Part shown: positions 17,544 to 25,162 of the stretch, in pieces
How the letters are laid out: the number at the start of each line of letters is the position of its first letter
How positions within the stretch are numbered: the stretch's first letter is position 1
Assembly (NCBI GenBank): GCA_002422685.1
Contig: DITC01000050.1
Location: 1-33,622 of the forward strand
Origin: Thauera sp. UBA6194
GTDB lineage: Bacteria > Pseudomonadota > Gammaproteobacteria > Burkholderiales > Rhodocyclaceae
Length of the DNA stretch: 33,622 nt
Direction: 5' to 3'
Made by a program: the position numbers and the translations under genes
The notes under the pieces: generated by a model
What the model was told of the DNA's origin: nothing
Databases searched by the model: none
Seen by the model: the letters and a program-made list of their open reading frames with translations, nothing else

Positions 17544-19256
17544 TCACGCCGCCTCGCTCCTTCCCGCGTGCTCGTCGGCCTCGGCCGCCTGCTGCGGGGT
17601 CAGGTCGCCGTCGAGCACTGCGAGCATGCGCGCGGCCTTGGCCACCTGCTCGATCGCGCGCCGCTCCAGGCTGGCCAGGCGCAGCCAGTCCTGCATGGCG
17701 CGAATGTCGAAGCGGGCGTGCGCGCCTTCGAGGAGCAGGGCCTCCTTGAAGGCCTGGTAGTGCTTTTCGGTCTCTTCCAGCCGCAGTGCCACCACCGCCG
17801 CGCTGAAGTCGTCGCGGGCGGCGTCGGCGCTCGCGGCGAGCGCGGCGGTGGCCTGGCGAAACGCCGCCGCGGTGGGTTCGAGCGCCGTATCCGGCGGCGC
17901 GCCGAGCGTGGTCGCGAGCGCGCAGGCCTCGCGCACCGCCACCACCGCGCTCTGCTGGTACTGCAGCGCGCGCAGGCTGTGCGCGAGCGCGTCGACCAGT
18001 GTGGGCGGCAACTGGGCCGCGCTCAGCCTGCTCACGTATTTCGTGATCGCCGGCGCCAGCGCGTCGAGCGTGCTCGCCTGGCGCTCGATCCAGGGCTCGT
18101 CGGGCGGCACGCGCGTGAGCGCGGTCAGCGCGGTGAGCGCGAAGGACTGGGTGCGCCCGAGCTCCATGCGCAGCGCGCGCAGCGCCAGGTCGGGCACCGC
18201 CAGCGAGGGCGCGTCGAGGTGCCGCGGGCGGGCGATCTCTTCTTCGCGGCTGCGGAAATGGCCCGACAGATAGCGCAGCAGCGGGCGCGCCAGCGGCATC
18301 ATCAGCACCACGCCGAGCAGGTTGAAGGCGGTGTGGAACATGGCCAGCATCACCGCCGGTGTCGCCGGCTGCTCGAACCACCCGCGCAGCAGGCCGAGCA
18401 GGCTGATCAGCAGCGGCAGCATGGCGATCGCGACCGCCCCGGTGACGAGGTTGAAGATCACGTGCGTGGCCGCCAGGCGGCGTGCGTTCGAGGTCGCGCC
18501 GAGCGCCGACAGGATCGCGGTGGAGGTGGTGCCGATGTTGGTGCCGATCACCATCGCGCACGCCGCCTCGATCGACATCAGCCCGCCCTGCGCGGCGGTG
18601 ATGATGATCGCGATCACCGCGCCCGAGGCCTGCATCAACACGGTGAGCAGGGTGCCGATGCCGACCAGCACCAGCCATCCGGTGAGCCCCGGGGCGATAT
18701 GGTCCTGCAGGTTCATCGTCGCGCCGAAACCCGAGAAGGTGTCCTTGAGCACGTCGATGCCGAGAAAGAGCACGCCGAAGCCGGCCAGCGCCTGGCCGAG
18801 CGCGCGCTGGCGCACCGTGCGCCCGGCCAGCATCAGCACCGCCCCGATGCCGACGAAGGGCAGCGCGAAGGCGTCGATCTTGAAGCTGAAGCCGAGCGCG
18901 GCCACCAGCCAGGCGTTGAGCGTGGTGCCCACGTTGGAGCCGAAGATCACCCACATCGCGTTCTGCAGCGAGAGCAGGCCGGTGTTGACGAAGCCGATGC
19001 TGGCCACCGTGACCGCGGTCGAGGATTGCACCAGCGCGGTCATGGTCATGCCCGCGCCCAGGCCGCGCACCGGCGTGGCGGTGCCGCGCTCGAGCAGGCC
19101 TTCGAGCGCGCGGCCGGCGGCGAGCTTGAGGCCCTCGGTGAGCATGTGCATGCCGAGCAGGAACAGGCCGAGGCCGCCAGCCAGGCCGGCGACGATCGTG
19201 TAGATATCGAGCGTGGGGGTGTCCAGGGCGGTCTCCGCTGCAGGGGTGAGTGTCAC
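17544..19256 (-). CDS. Na/Pi-cotransporter-like membrane protein with PhoU-like C-terminal domain
   Basis: This 570-residue protein belongs to the Na+/Pi cotransporter family (PF02690; NptA/YjbB-like). It has duplicated membrane halves, each with the family's substrate-loop signatures: ALVQSSTAVTVASIGFVNTG and VLMQASGAVIAIIITAA, together with GSNVGTT and GTNIGTT. The C-terminal 200 residues are a soluble helical PhoU-like domain. Members move phosphate, often outward, and bind nucleotides or regulators through the PhoU domain. GTG 19256 is chosen because translation from there runs straight into the first hydrophobic helix; the open frame extends to 19313, and no ribosome site supports either start. 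It sits between the regulator and the divergent operon, 90 bases from the operator at 19347, so co-regulation is possible but unproven. Confidence 0.88.
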   Translation of the reverse strand: MTLTPAAETALDTPTLDIYTIVAGLAGGLGLFLLGMHMLTEGLKLAAGRALEGLLERGTATPVRGLGAGMTMTALVQSSTAVTVASIGFVNTGLLSLQNAMWVIFGSNVGTTLNAWLVAALGFSFKIDAFALPFVGIGAVLMLAGRTVRQRALGQALAGFGVLFLGIDVLKDTFSGFGATMNLQDHIAPGLTGWLVLVGIGTLLTVLMQASGAVIAIIITAAQGGLMSIEAACAMVIGTNIGTTSTAILSALGATSNARRLAATHVIFNLVTGAVAIAMLPLLISLLGLLRGWFEQPATPAVMLAMFHTAFNLLGVVLMMPLARPLLRYLSGHFRSREEEIARPRHLDAPSLAVPDLALRALRMELGRTQSFALTALTALTRVPPDEPWIERQASTLDALAPAITKYVSRLSAAQLPPTLVDALAHSLRALQYQQSAVVAVREACALATTLGAPPDTALEPTAAAFRQATAALAASADAARDDFSAAVVALRLEETEKHYQAFKEALLLEGAHARFDIRAMQDWLRLASLERRAIEQVAKAARMLAVLDGDLTPQQAAEADEHAGRSEAA

Positions 19257-19346
19257 GCAAGCGTAATACTGCGCACCCCGGTCGGGGGAGTGGCGTGTGC
19301 GCATCCGCCACACTCGCGGGCACGAGCCGCTTCGCCCTGATGCAAT

Positions 19347-19361
19347 TTTGTCCAGGACAAA
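19347..19361. promoter_or_regulatory. Candidate CarH/LitR operator, copy 2 (TTTGTCCAGGACAAA)
   Basis: This is identical to copy 1 and ends 3 bases upstream of the -35 box of the operon promoter. It also lies 90 bases upstream of the divergent Na/Pi-type gene. Confidence 0.78.
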
Positions 19362-19364
19362 GTA

Positions 19365-19393
19365 TTGACACTGAAATGGCTCTGGCCTATCGT
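19365..19393 (+). promoter_or_regulatory. Predicted sigma-70 promoter of the putative light-responsive operon
   Basis: A consensus TTGACA (19365-19370), a 17-base spacer and TATCGT (19388-19393) predict a transcription start near 19400, some 28 bases before the first start codon. It is flanked by operator copies 2 and 3. Confidence 0.75.
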
Positions 19394-19409
19394 GAGATCG
19401 TTACTTCAA

Positions 19410-19424
19410 ATTGTCCAGGACACA
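19410..19424. promoter_or_regulatory. Candidate CarH/LitR operator, copy 3 (diverged)
   Basis: The core TTGTCCAGGACA is kept, with both outer ends changed. It lies in the predicted untranslated leader. Its centre is 63 bases, close to six helical turns, from the centre of copy 2, so two bound oligomers could face the same side. Confidence 0.65.
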
Positions 19425-19427
19425 GCC

Positions 19428-19670
19428 ATGAAAGCGATTGCATTGAACAAGCGTACCGGCATGCTCCTCGCCGCAGCGGTGCTCGCCGCGTCGGGTGTTT
19501 CCCAAGGCTTCGCCGGGGTGTCGGGTCCGGCGGCTGCTGGGGCGGCTCACGCGCCTGCTCCGGTCGTCCTGGACAACGGCGCATCCACGCCGCTCGAGCT
19601 GCTGCTCTTCGTGCATCGGCCCGACCTGCCGCTGCGCACCCGCGCCGATGCGAACAAGGACAAGCCATGA
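19428..19670 (+). CDS. Small exported hypothetical protein, first gene of the putative light-responsive operon
   Basis: This 80-residue protein is not recognised. It begins MKAIALNKRTGMLLAAAVLAA, a typical Sec signal peptide with cleavage likely after FAG (about residue 29), leaving a short Ala/Pro-rich then charged tail (LELLLFVHRPDLPLRTRADANKDKP). ATG 19428 is chosen because it follows the predicted promoter and operators directly; an upstream in-frame ATG at 19365 would overlap the -35 box. Its stop overlaps the next start (ATGA at 19667-19670), so it is translationally coupled to the FAD oxidoreductase. Codon bias matches the neighbours. A partial operator-like sequence occurs inside it at 19566-19576. 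The role is unknown; it could be a periplasmic accessory peptide. Confidence 0.7.
   Translation: MKAIALNKRTGMLLAAAVLAASGVSQGFAGVSGPAAAGAAHAPAPVVLDNGASTPLELLLFVHRPDLPLRTRADANKDKP
19566..19576. promoter_or_regulatory. Partial operator-like match inside the small exported gene
   Basis: GTCCTGGACAA is the reverse complement of TTGTCCAGGAC, 11 of the 15 operator bases. It lies within codons for Val-Leu-Asp-Asn, so it may be chance. Confidence 0.3.
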
Positions 19671-21057
19671 ACGCGCACGAGAAGTTCTTCCTGCCCGACG
19701 AGTCGGCCGGCGCCGACCAGGGAGGGCCCGCGCCGCGGCGCATCGCGGTGATCGGCGGCGGCATCGCCGGGCTGGCGAGCGCCTGGCTGCTCGCGCCGCA
19801 GCATCGGGTGACGCTGTTCGAGGCCGGCAGCTACGTCGGCGGGCACACCAACACCATCGACGTCACGCTCGAGGGCCGCACGCACCCGGTCGACACCGGC
19901 TTCCTGGTCTTCAACCGCCGCACTTATCCCAACCTGTGTGCGCTCTTCGCGTTGCTTGAGGTGGACGCGGTCGAGACCGAGATGAGCTTCGGCGTCAGCC
20001 TCGCCCAGCCGGACATCGAGTGGGCGGGCACCGACCTCGGCAGCGTGTTCGCGCAGCGCAGCAACCTTCTGCGCCCCGCCTTCATCGCCATGCTGCGCGA
20101 CATCCTGCGCTTCAACCGCGACACCACGCGCATGGCGCGCGAGGGCACGATGCCCGCGCTCTCGCTCGGCGACTACCTCGCGCTCGAGGGCTATTCGCGC
20201 AGCTTCGCCGACTGGTACCTGCTGCCGATGGCCGCGGCGATCTGGTCCTGCCCGACGCACACGATGCGCGACTATCCGCTCGCCACCTTCGTGCAGTTCT
20301 GCCACAACCACGGCCTGCTGCAGGTGTTCGACCGGCCGCGCTGGATGACGGTGAAGGGCGGCGGGCGCAGCTACGTGCGCCGCATGCTGGCGCGCCTGGA
20401 CGATGTACGCGTGAACGCGCCGGTGCGGCGCGTGGTGCGCAGCGCCGAAGGCGTGTGGGTGCATGGCCCGCAGGGCCCCGAGCGCTTCGACGAGGTGGTG
20501 TTCGCCTGCCACAGCGACCAGGCCCTCGCCATCCTCGGCAGCGAGGCCACCGCCGCAGAGCGGCGCGTGCTCGGCGCGGTGCGCTATCAGCCCAACGTCG
20601 CCTATCTGCATACCGACCCCGCGCTGCTGCCGCGGCGGCAGAAGGTGTGGTCGGCGTGGAACTACCTCGCCGGCGAGGGCGCGCCGATGCGCGCCCGGTC
20701 TCGGTGAGCTACCTCATCAACCGCCTGCAGCCGCTGCCTTTCGAGGCCCCGGTGGTGGTGTCGCTGAACCCCTTCACCGAACCCGCCGCCGACAAGACCT
20801 TCCGCCGCATCGAGTACGCGCACCCGGTGTTCGACCAGGGCGCAATCGACGCCCAGGCCGCGCTGCCCGCCTTGCAGGGGCGCAACCGGAGCTGGTTCGC
20901 CGGCGCCTGGACCGGCTATGGCTTTCATGAAGACGGGCTCAAGTCGGCGGTGGCGGTGGCCGAGGGCATGGGCGTGGAGGTGCCGTGGCGGCGCGGCCGC
21001 GTATCCACACCGGCCGACCTGTACCAGCCCGCGCCGGCGCTGGAGGTGGCGGCGTGA
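19667..21057 (+). pseudogene. FAD-dependent amine-oxidase-like oxidoreductase, interrupted by a one-base frameshift
   Basis: This is a COG2907-type NAD/FAD-binding protein of the flavin amine oxidase superfamily. It has the N-terminal dinucleotide-binding motif IAVIGGGIAGLASAWLL and GGHTNTIDV, then VDTGFLVFNRRTYPNL and WSCPTHTMRDYPL; the C-terminal FAD-binding segment (GRNRSWFAGAWTGYGFHEDGLKSAVAVAEGM) is read only after a frame change. The first frame stops at 20705-20707 with an unnatural MRARSR end. Inserting one G in the GCGCCGATGC at 20681-20690 would give APDARPVSVSYLINRL and restore a protein of about 463 residues. The two halves together are complete, so this is either a recent mutation or a sequence error. 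Its start overlaps the upstream stop, and its end overlaps the DUF1365 start (TGATG). In related clusters this enzyme accompanies the methyltransferase in fatty-acid modification; the substrate is not established. Confidence 0.88.
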
Positions 21058-21908
21058 TGTCCGCCTTGCGCTCGCCGGAGTCGGGCCGGAGCGAGCCCCT
21101 GGGTGCACCCGCAGCAGGCGCCGTCGGCGCACGCCCGGACGTCGGCGCCCTGCAGCCGGCGGTGTGCTTCGGCGCGGTCATGCACGAGCGTCACGTCGTG
21201 GCGCGCAACCGCTTCGTCTACCCGTCTGCCTTCGTGCGCCTGCCCTTGTCGCAGCTCGACGGGCTGCGTGTGCCGCTGTTCGGCGTCGAGCGCGCCAACG
21301 TGTTCAGCTTTCGCAGTCGTGACCACGGCGCGCGCGACGGCTCCGCGCTGCTGCCGTGGATCCACGGCCTGCTGCGCGTGCACGGCGTGGCCGAGGTCTG
21401 CGATGGCGAGATCGTGCTGCAGACCATGCCGCGCATCTTCGGCTTCGTGTTCAATCCGGTCAGCTTCTGGTTCTGCCACGACCGCGCCGGCGCCGTGCGT
21501 GTGGTGCTGGCCGAGGTCAACAACACCTTCGGCGAGCGCCACAACTACCTGGTGCATCACGCCGACCTGCGCCCGATCGCCTCCGGCGACGAGCTGCGCG
21601 CGCGCAAGTGCTTTCACGTTTCGCCCTTCTTCCCGGTGAGCGGCGAGTACCGTTTCCGCTTCGAGCAGCGCGGCGCCGTGCATGCGGTGTCGGTGGACCT
21701 GTGGGACGGCGGCGCGCTGCGCCTGTCGACCCGGCTGTCCGGCCGCGCCGAGGCGCTCGATGGCCGCACGTTGCGCAAGTGGCTCGCGCGCCAGCCCTTC
21801 ATGACCCTGGGCGTCGTCGCCCGCATCCACTGGCAGGCGCTGCGCCTGGCGCTGCGGCGCGTCAGCTTTCACCGCAAGCCCGCCCCGCCGATCGAGGAGA
21901 CCACCTGA
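21057..21908 (+). CDS. DUF1365 family protein
   Basis: This 283-residue protein of unknown biochemical function belongs to DUF1365 (COG3496), which is regularly encoded between an FAD amine-oxidase-like gene and a CFA-synthase-like gene. Family motifs are GAVMHERHVVARNRFVYPSAFVRLPL near the start, RIFGFVFNPVSFWFCHD, VLAEVNNTFGERHNYL, and KCFHVSPFFPVSGEYRFRF. The conserved His, Asn and Phe residues suggest an enzyme or lipid-binding role; I infer membrane-fatty-acid modification from context only. ATG 21057 overlaps the previous stop. An N-terminal stretch of about 35 Ala/Gly/Pro-rich residues precedes the conserved domain. It ends by overlapping the next gene (TGATG). Confidence 0.9.
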   Translation: MSALRSPESGRSEPLGAPAAGAVGARPDVGALQPAVCFGAVMHERHVVARNRFVYPSAFVRLPLSQLDGLRVPLFGVERANVFSFRSRDHGARDGSALLPWIHGLLRVHGVAEVCDGEIVLQTMPRIFGFVFNPVSFWFCHDRAGAVRVVLAEVNNTFGERHNYLVHHADLRPIASGDELRARKCFHVSPFFPVSGEYRFRFEQRGAVHAVSVDLWDGGALRLSTRLSGRAEALDGRTLRKWLARQPFMTLGVVARIHWQALRLALRRVSFHRKPAPPIEETT

Positions 21909-23143
21909 TGAACGCCCTGGACCACGCCCTGCAGCCGATCGCCGGCCTGCGCCTCACCCGCCTGCCGCGCGCCACTCGGCTGTGCCTGGAGATGCTCGAC
22001 CGCCTCGACGGCGGCGCGCTTGCCGTGGAGCTGCCCGACGGCCTGCGCCTGCGCGCCGGTCATGGCGCGCTCGTCGCCCACCTGCGTGTGCGCGACCATG
22101 CGGTGTTCGACGAGGTGCTCACGCGCGGCGACATCGGCTTTGGCGAAGCCTGGATGGACGGCCTGTGGGACACCGACGACCTCACCGCGCTGCTGCGTCT
22201 GCTGTCGGCCAACCGCACCCGCCTGCAGGGCGCGATCTACGGCCGCATGTTCCGCCTGCTGAGCCACCGCCTGCAGCATCTCCTGCGCGCCAACACGCGC
22301 AGCGGCTCGCGGCGCAACATCGAGGCCCACTACGACCTCGGCAACGACTTCTACGCCCTGTGGCTCGACCCCACCATGACCTACTCGGCGGCGGTGTTCG
22401 ACACGCCCGACGTGTCGCTCGAGACTGCCCAGCTGCGTAAATACCGTCGCATCCTCGGCGAGCTCGGCGTGCAGCCCGGGCAGACCATCCTCGAGGTGGG
22501 CTGCGGCTGGGGCGGCTTTGCCGAGGTCGCCGCGACCGAATTCGGCTGCAAGGTGCTCGGCATCACGCTGTCGCCGTCCCAGCTCGCGTTCGCCCAGGCA
22601 CGCGCCGCGCGCGCCGGTTTTGCCGACCGCGCCGAGTTCGTGCTGTGCGATTACCGCGACGTGCGCGGCCAGTACGACCACATCGTCTCGATCGAGATGA
22701 TCGAGGCGGTGGGCGAGCGCTTCTGGCCGACCTATTTCGGCCAGCTCTCGGCCTTGCTCAAGCCCGGTGGGCGCTGCGTGGTGCAGGCGATCACGATCGA
22801 CGATGCGCTGTTCGCGCGCTACCGGCGCGGCACCGACTTCATCCAGCGTCACATCTTCCCCGGCGGCATGCTGCCCAGCCCCGGCGCGGTGGCGCAGCAG
22901 GCGCAGCGCGCGGGGCTCGAGGTGGTGGGCGACTTCGCCTTCGGCCGCGACTATGCGCGCACGCTGGCGCACTGGCATCGCAGCTTCGAGGCGCAATCGG
23001 CCGCGGTGCGCGCGCAGGGCTTTCCCGAGCGCTTCCTGCGCATGTGGCGCTTTTACCTGTCGTATTGCGAGGCGGGCTTCGAGACCGGCGACATCGACGT
23101 TCATCACTACGTCTTCGCCCACGCCGGGGCGGGGGTGGCGTGA
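21908..23143 (+). CDS. Cyclopropane-fatty-acyl-phospholipid synthase family SAM methyltransferase
   Basis: This 411-residue protein transfers a methyl group from S-adenosylmethionine to acyl chains of membrane phospholipids. An N-terminal lipid-binding domain (about 1-125) precedes the methyltransferase core with EAHYDLGNDFYALWLDPTMTYS (about 139-160), SAM motif EVGCGWGG (196-203), ITLSPSQLAFA and IVSIEMIEAVGE. The position of E. coli Cfa Cys139, which contacts bicarbonate, is Ala161 here (YSAA instead of YSCA), as expected for a branch distinct from classic Cfa. Related clusters make methylated or furan fatty acids (Ufa proteins of Rhodobacter), so the product may not be a cyclopropane. Both ends overlap neighbours, indicating tight translational coupling. 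Confidence 0.93.
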   Translation: MNALDHALQPIAGLRLTRLPRATRLCLEMLDRLDGGALAVELPDGLRLRAGHGALVAHLRVRDHAVFDEVLTRGDIGFGEAWMDGLWDTDDLTALLRLLSANRTRLQGAIYGRMFRLLSHRLQHLLRANTRSGSRRNIEAHYDLGNDFYALWLDPTMTYSAAVFDTPDVSLETAQLRKYRRILGELGVQPGQTILEVGCGWGGFAEVAATEFGCKVLGITLSPSQLAFAQARAARAGFADRAEFVLCDYRDVRGQYDHIVSIEMIEAVGERFWPTYFGQLSALLKPGGRCVVQAITIDDALFARYRRGTDFIQRHIFPGGMLPSPGAVAQQAQRAGLEVVGDFAFGRDYARTLAHWHRSFEAQSAAVRAQGFPERFLRMWRFYLSYCEAGFETGDIDVHHYVFAHAGAGVA

Positions 23144-23730
23144 TGACGCGCGCGCCGAAGCGCGGCGGGTGGACGCGCGGTGGAGCGCGCGTCGTGTGCG
23201 TGCTTGCGCTCGCGGCCGCCAGCATCCTCGCCCCCTCGCTCGCGGGGGCGGTCGCTTTGCCGCCAGCTGCGCGCGCGCTCGAGACCGGGCTCGAGCAGGT
23301 CGGCCGCGGCGAGCTGCGCTGGCTCGGCTTCAAGCTCTACGATGCGGCGCTGTGGTCGGGCGCGCGCGGCGAAGCCGCGATCGATGGCGCGCACGTGCTG
23401 TCGATCCGCTATGCGCGCGCGGTGAGCAGCGCGCGCCTGGTGGCGCTCAGCCTGGACGAGATGCGTCGTCTCGGCCTCGCCGACGAGGACAGGCTCGCGC
23501 GCTGGGGCGAAGCGCTGGCCGCGGTGCTGCCCTCGGTCGAGGCCGGTGACACGCTCGCGGGCCTGCACCGCCCGGGGCAGGGGGCCACCTTCTGGCATCA
23601 GGGCCGACCCAGCGGCGCACTGGACGACCCCGAACTCGCGCGCGCCTTCTTTGCGATCTGGCTCGATCCGCGCACGCGCGAGCCGGGGCTGCGCGCGCAG
23701 CTGCTCGGCCTGGCCGACGGCGCGCCATGA
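23143..23730 (+). CDS. Chalcone-isomerase-like periplasmic protein
   Basis: This 195-residue protein resembles the bacterial chalcone-isomerase-like fold family, whose plant relatives include fatty-acid-binding proteins. A cleavable signal peptide is visible (about residues 15-36, GARVVCVLALAAASILAPSLAGA). Family features are the GLEQVGRGELRWLGFKLYDAALWS segment, LSIRYARAVSSARLVALSLDEMRRLG, and the C-terminal AFFAIWLDPRTREPGLRAQLLG. Catalytic flavonoid chemistry is unlikely here. Location in the lipid-modification operon suggests binding of an acyl chain in the periplasm, which is inference. Starts and stops overlap the flanking genes (TGATG at the front, ATGA at the end). Confidence 0.85.
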   Translation: MTRAPKRGGWTRGGARVVCVLALAAASILAPSLAGAVALPPAARALETGLEQVGRGELRWLGFKLYDAALWSGARGEAAIDGAHVLSIRYARAVSSARLVALSLDEMRRLGLADEDRLARWGEALAAVLPSVEAGDTLAGLHRPGQGATFWHQGRPSGALDDPELARAFFAIWLDPRTREPGLRAQLLGLADGAP

Positions 23731-25151
23731 AATCCGCCTGCGGTGGCGTCGGGTGCGCCGCTGCGCTGCACCGCAGCGAGCTCGTCGCCTACGGCGCGCT
23801 CGGCCTGCCGCTCGCCTTTGCCGCGCTGCCGCTCTATGTGCATGTGCCGCGCCTCTACGCCGAAGGCCTGGGCCTGTCGCTGGCGCTGGTGGGCGCGGTG
23901 CTGCTGGCCGCGCGCGTCGTCGACGCCGTGACCGATCCGCTCATCGGCTGGGCCACCGACCGCCTGCCGCGGCGCCGGCTGTGGATCGCGCTTGCCCTGC
24001 CGGTGCTGGGCGCGGGCATGGTGGGGCTGCTCGCGCCGCCGGACGGCGCCGGCGCGCTGTGGCTGTTCGGCCTGCTGGTCGTGGTGTCGATGGCCTATTC
24101 GGTCGCCACCATCGCCTACAACGCCTGGGGCGCCGAGGTGGCGAGCACGCCCGCGGCGCGCACGCGCTTCGTCGCCAGCCGCGAGGCCTTTGCGCTCGCC
24201 GGGGTGGTGCTGGCGGCGGCGCTGCCCGGGCTGCTGGCCACGAGTGGTTTCGGCGCAGAGGCACCCGGCACGACCGGGGCTGCGGTGCTCGGGGCAGCAG
24301 GCGAGCCGGGCGCCGACGGGGCCGGTGGAGCTGCCGGCGAGGCCGCCGGTCTGGCGCGGATGGGCTGGGTCTTTGTGCCGCTGCTCGCCGGTTTCGGCCT
24401 GTGGACGCTGCTGCGCGCGCCGCTGCCGCCGGCCGCGCATGCCGCTGCGGCGCCGCTCTGGTCGGGCCTGCGTGGCGCGCTCGGCGAGCCGGCGTTCGCG
24501 CGCCTGCTCGCGGTGTTCGCGCTCAATGGCATCGCGGCGGCGATCCCTTCGGCCACGGTGCTGTTCTTCGTCGCCGACGTGCTCGAGGCCGGGCACCTGG
24601 CGGGCGGCTTTCTGGTGCTCTATTTCCTTGCCGCGGCGGCGAGCTTGCCGCTGTGGGTGCGGCTGTCGCAGCGCATCGGCAAGCTGCGCGCCTGGCTCGC
24701 CGGCATGGCGCTGGCCGTGGCGGTGTTCGCCTGGGCGGGGCTGCTCGGCAGCGGCGACGTGTTCGCCTACGCGGCGATCTGCGTGCTGTCCGGGCTGGCG
24801 CTCGGGGCAGATCTGAGCCTGCCGCCGTCGATCCTCGCCGACCTGATCGCGCAGCGCCCCGAGCGCACGGCGCGGCCGGGCCTGCGCGCGGGCGCCAGCT
24901 TCGGCTGGTGGAACTTCGTCACCAAGGCCAACCTGGCGCTCGCCGCCGGGCTGGCCCTGCCGCTGCTCGCGTTGCTCGGCTACGCGCCGGGCGCGCGCGA
25001 TGCGGCGGCGGTGGCGGCATTGGCCGGTGTGTATGGCTTTGCGCCGGTGCTGCTCAAGCTCGCGGCCATGGCGCTGCTGTGGCGCTGGCGGAGCGTGATC
25101 GAGCCGCGGCCTGCGCGGGCAAGCCCGCCCGCAGCGCGCGGGGATGAATAA
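23727..25151 (+). CDS. MFS transporter (GPH/MelB-like, MFS_2 type)
   Basis: This 474-residue polytopic inner-membrane protein has about 12 hydrophobic segments and the GPH-type loop DAVTDPLIGWATDRLPRRRLWI between helices 2 and 3. The second half contains the matching GGFLVLYFLAAAASLPLWVRLSQRIGKLRAW. A Gly/Ala-rich insertion at about residues 175-215 lies in a loop. MelB-like members carry sugars with cations, and the related MFSD2A carries lysophospholipids, so lipid transport is attractive in this lipid-modification operon, but the substrate cannot be read from sequence. The start overlaps the preceding stop (ATGA). Confidence 0.88.
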   Translation: MKSACGGVGCAAALHRSELVAYGALGLPLAFAALPLYVHVPRLYAEGLGLSLALVGAVLLAARVVDAVTDPLIGWATDRLPRRRLWIALALPVLGAGMVGLLAPPDGAGALWLFGLLVVVSMAYSVATIAYNAWGAEVASTPAARTRFVASREAFALAGVVLAAALPGLLATSGFGAEAPGTTGAAVLGAAGEPGADGAGGAAGEAAGLARMGWVFVPLLAGFGLWTLLRAPLPPAAHAAAAPLWSGLRGALGEPAFARLLAVFALNGIAAAIPSATVLFFVADVLEAGHLAGGFLVLYFLAAAASLPLWVRLSQRIGKLRAWLAGMALAVAVFAWAGLLGSGDVFAYAAICVLSGLALGADLSLPPSILADLIAQRPERTARPGLRAGASFGWWNFVTKANLALAAGLALPLLALLGYAPGARDAAAVAALAGVYGFAPVLLKLAAMALLWRWRSVIEPRPARASPPAARGDE

Positions 25152-25162
25152 GGAGGTGGATC

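Noticed and set aside
17448..19340. A 630-codon plus-strand frame opposite the Na/Pi transporter
   Set aside because: The product is Arg/His/Gln-rich with no hydrophobic pattern, whereas the minus strand encodes a membrane protein with family motifs.
19665..20707. FAD oxidoreductase as a naturally shorter protein ending at 20707
   Set aside because: The missing C-terminal FAD-binding segment is encoded directly downstream in the next frame, and the residues before the stop do not fit the family.
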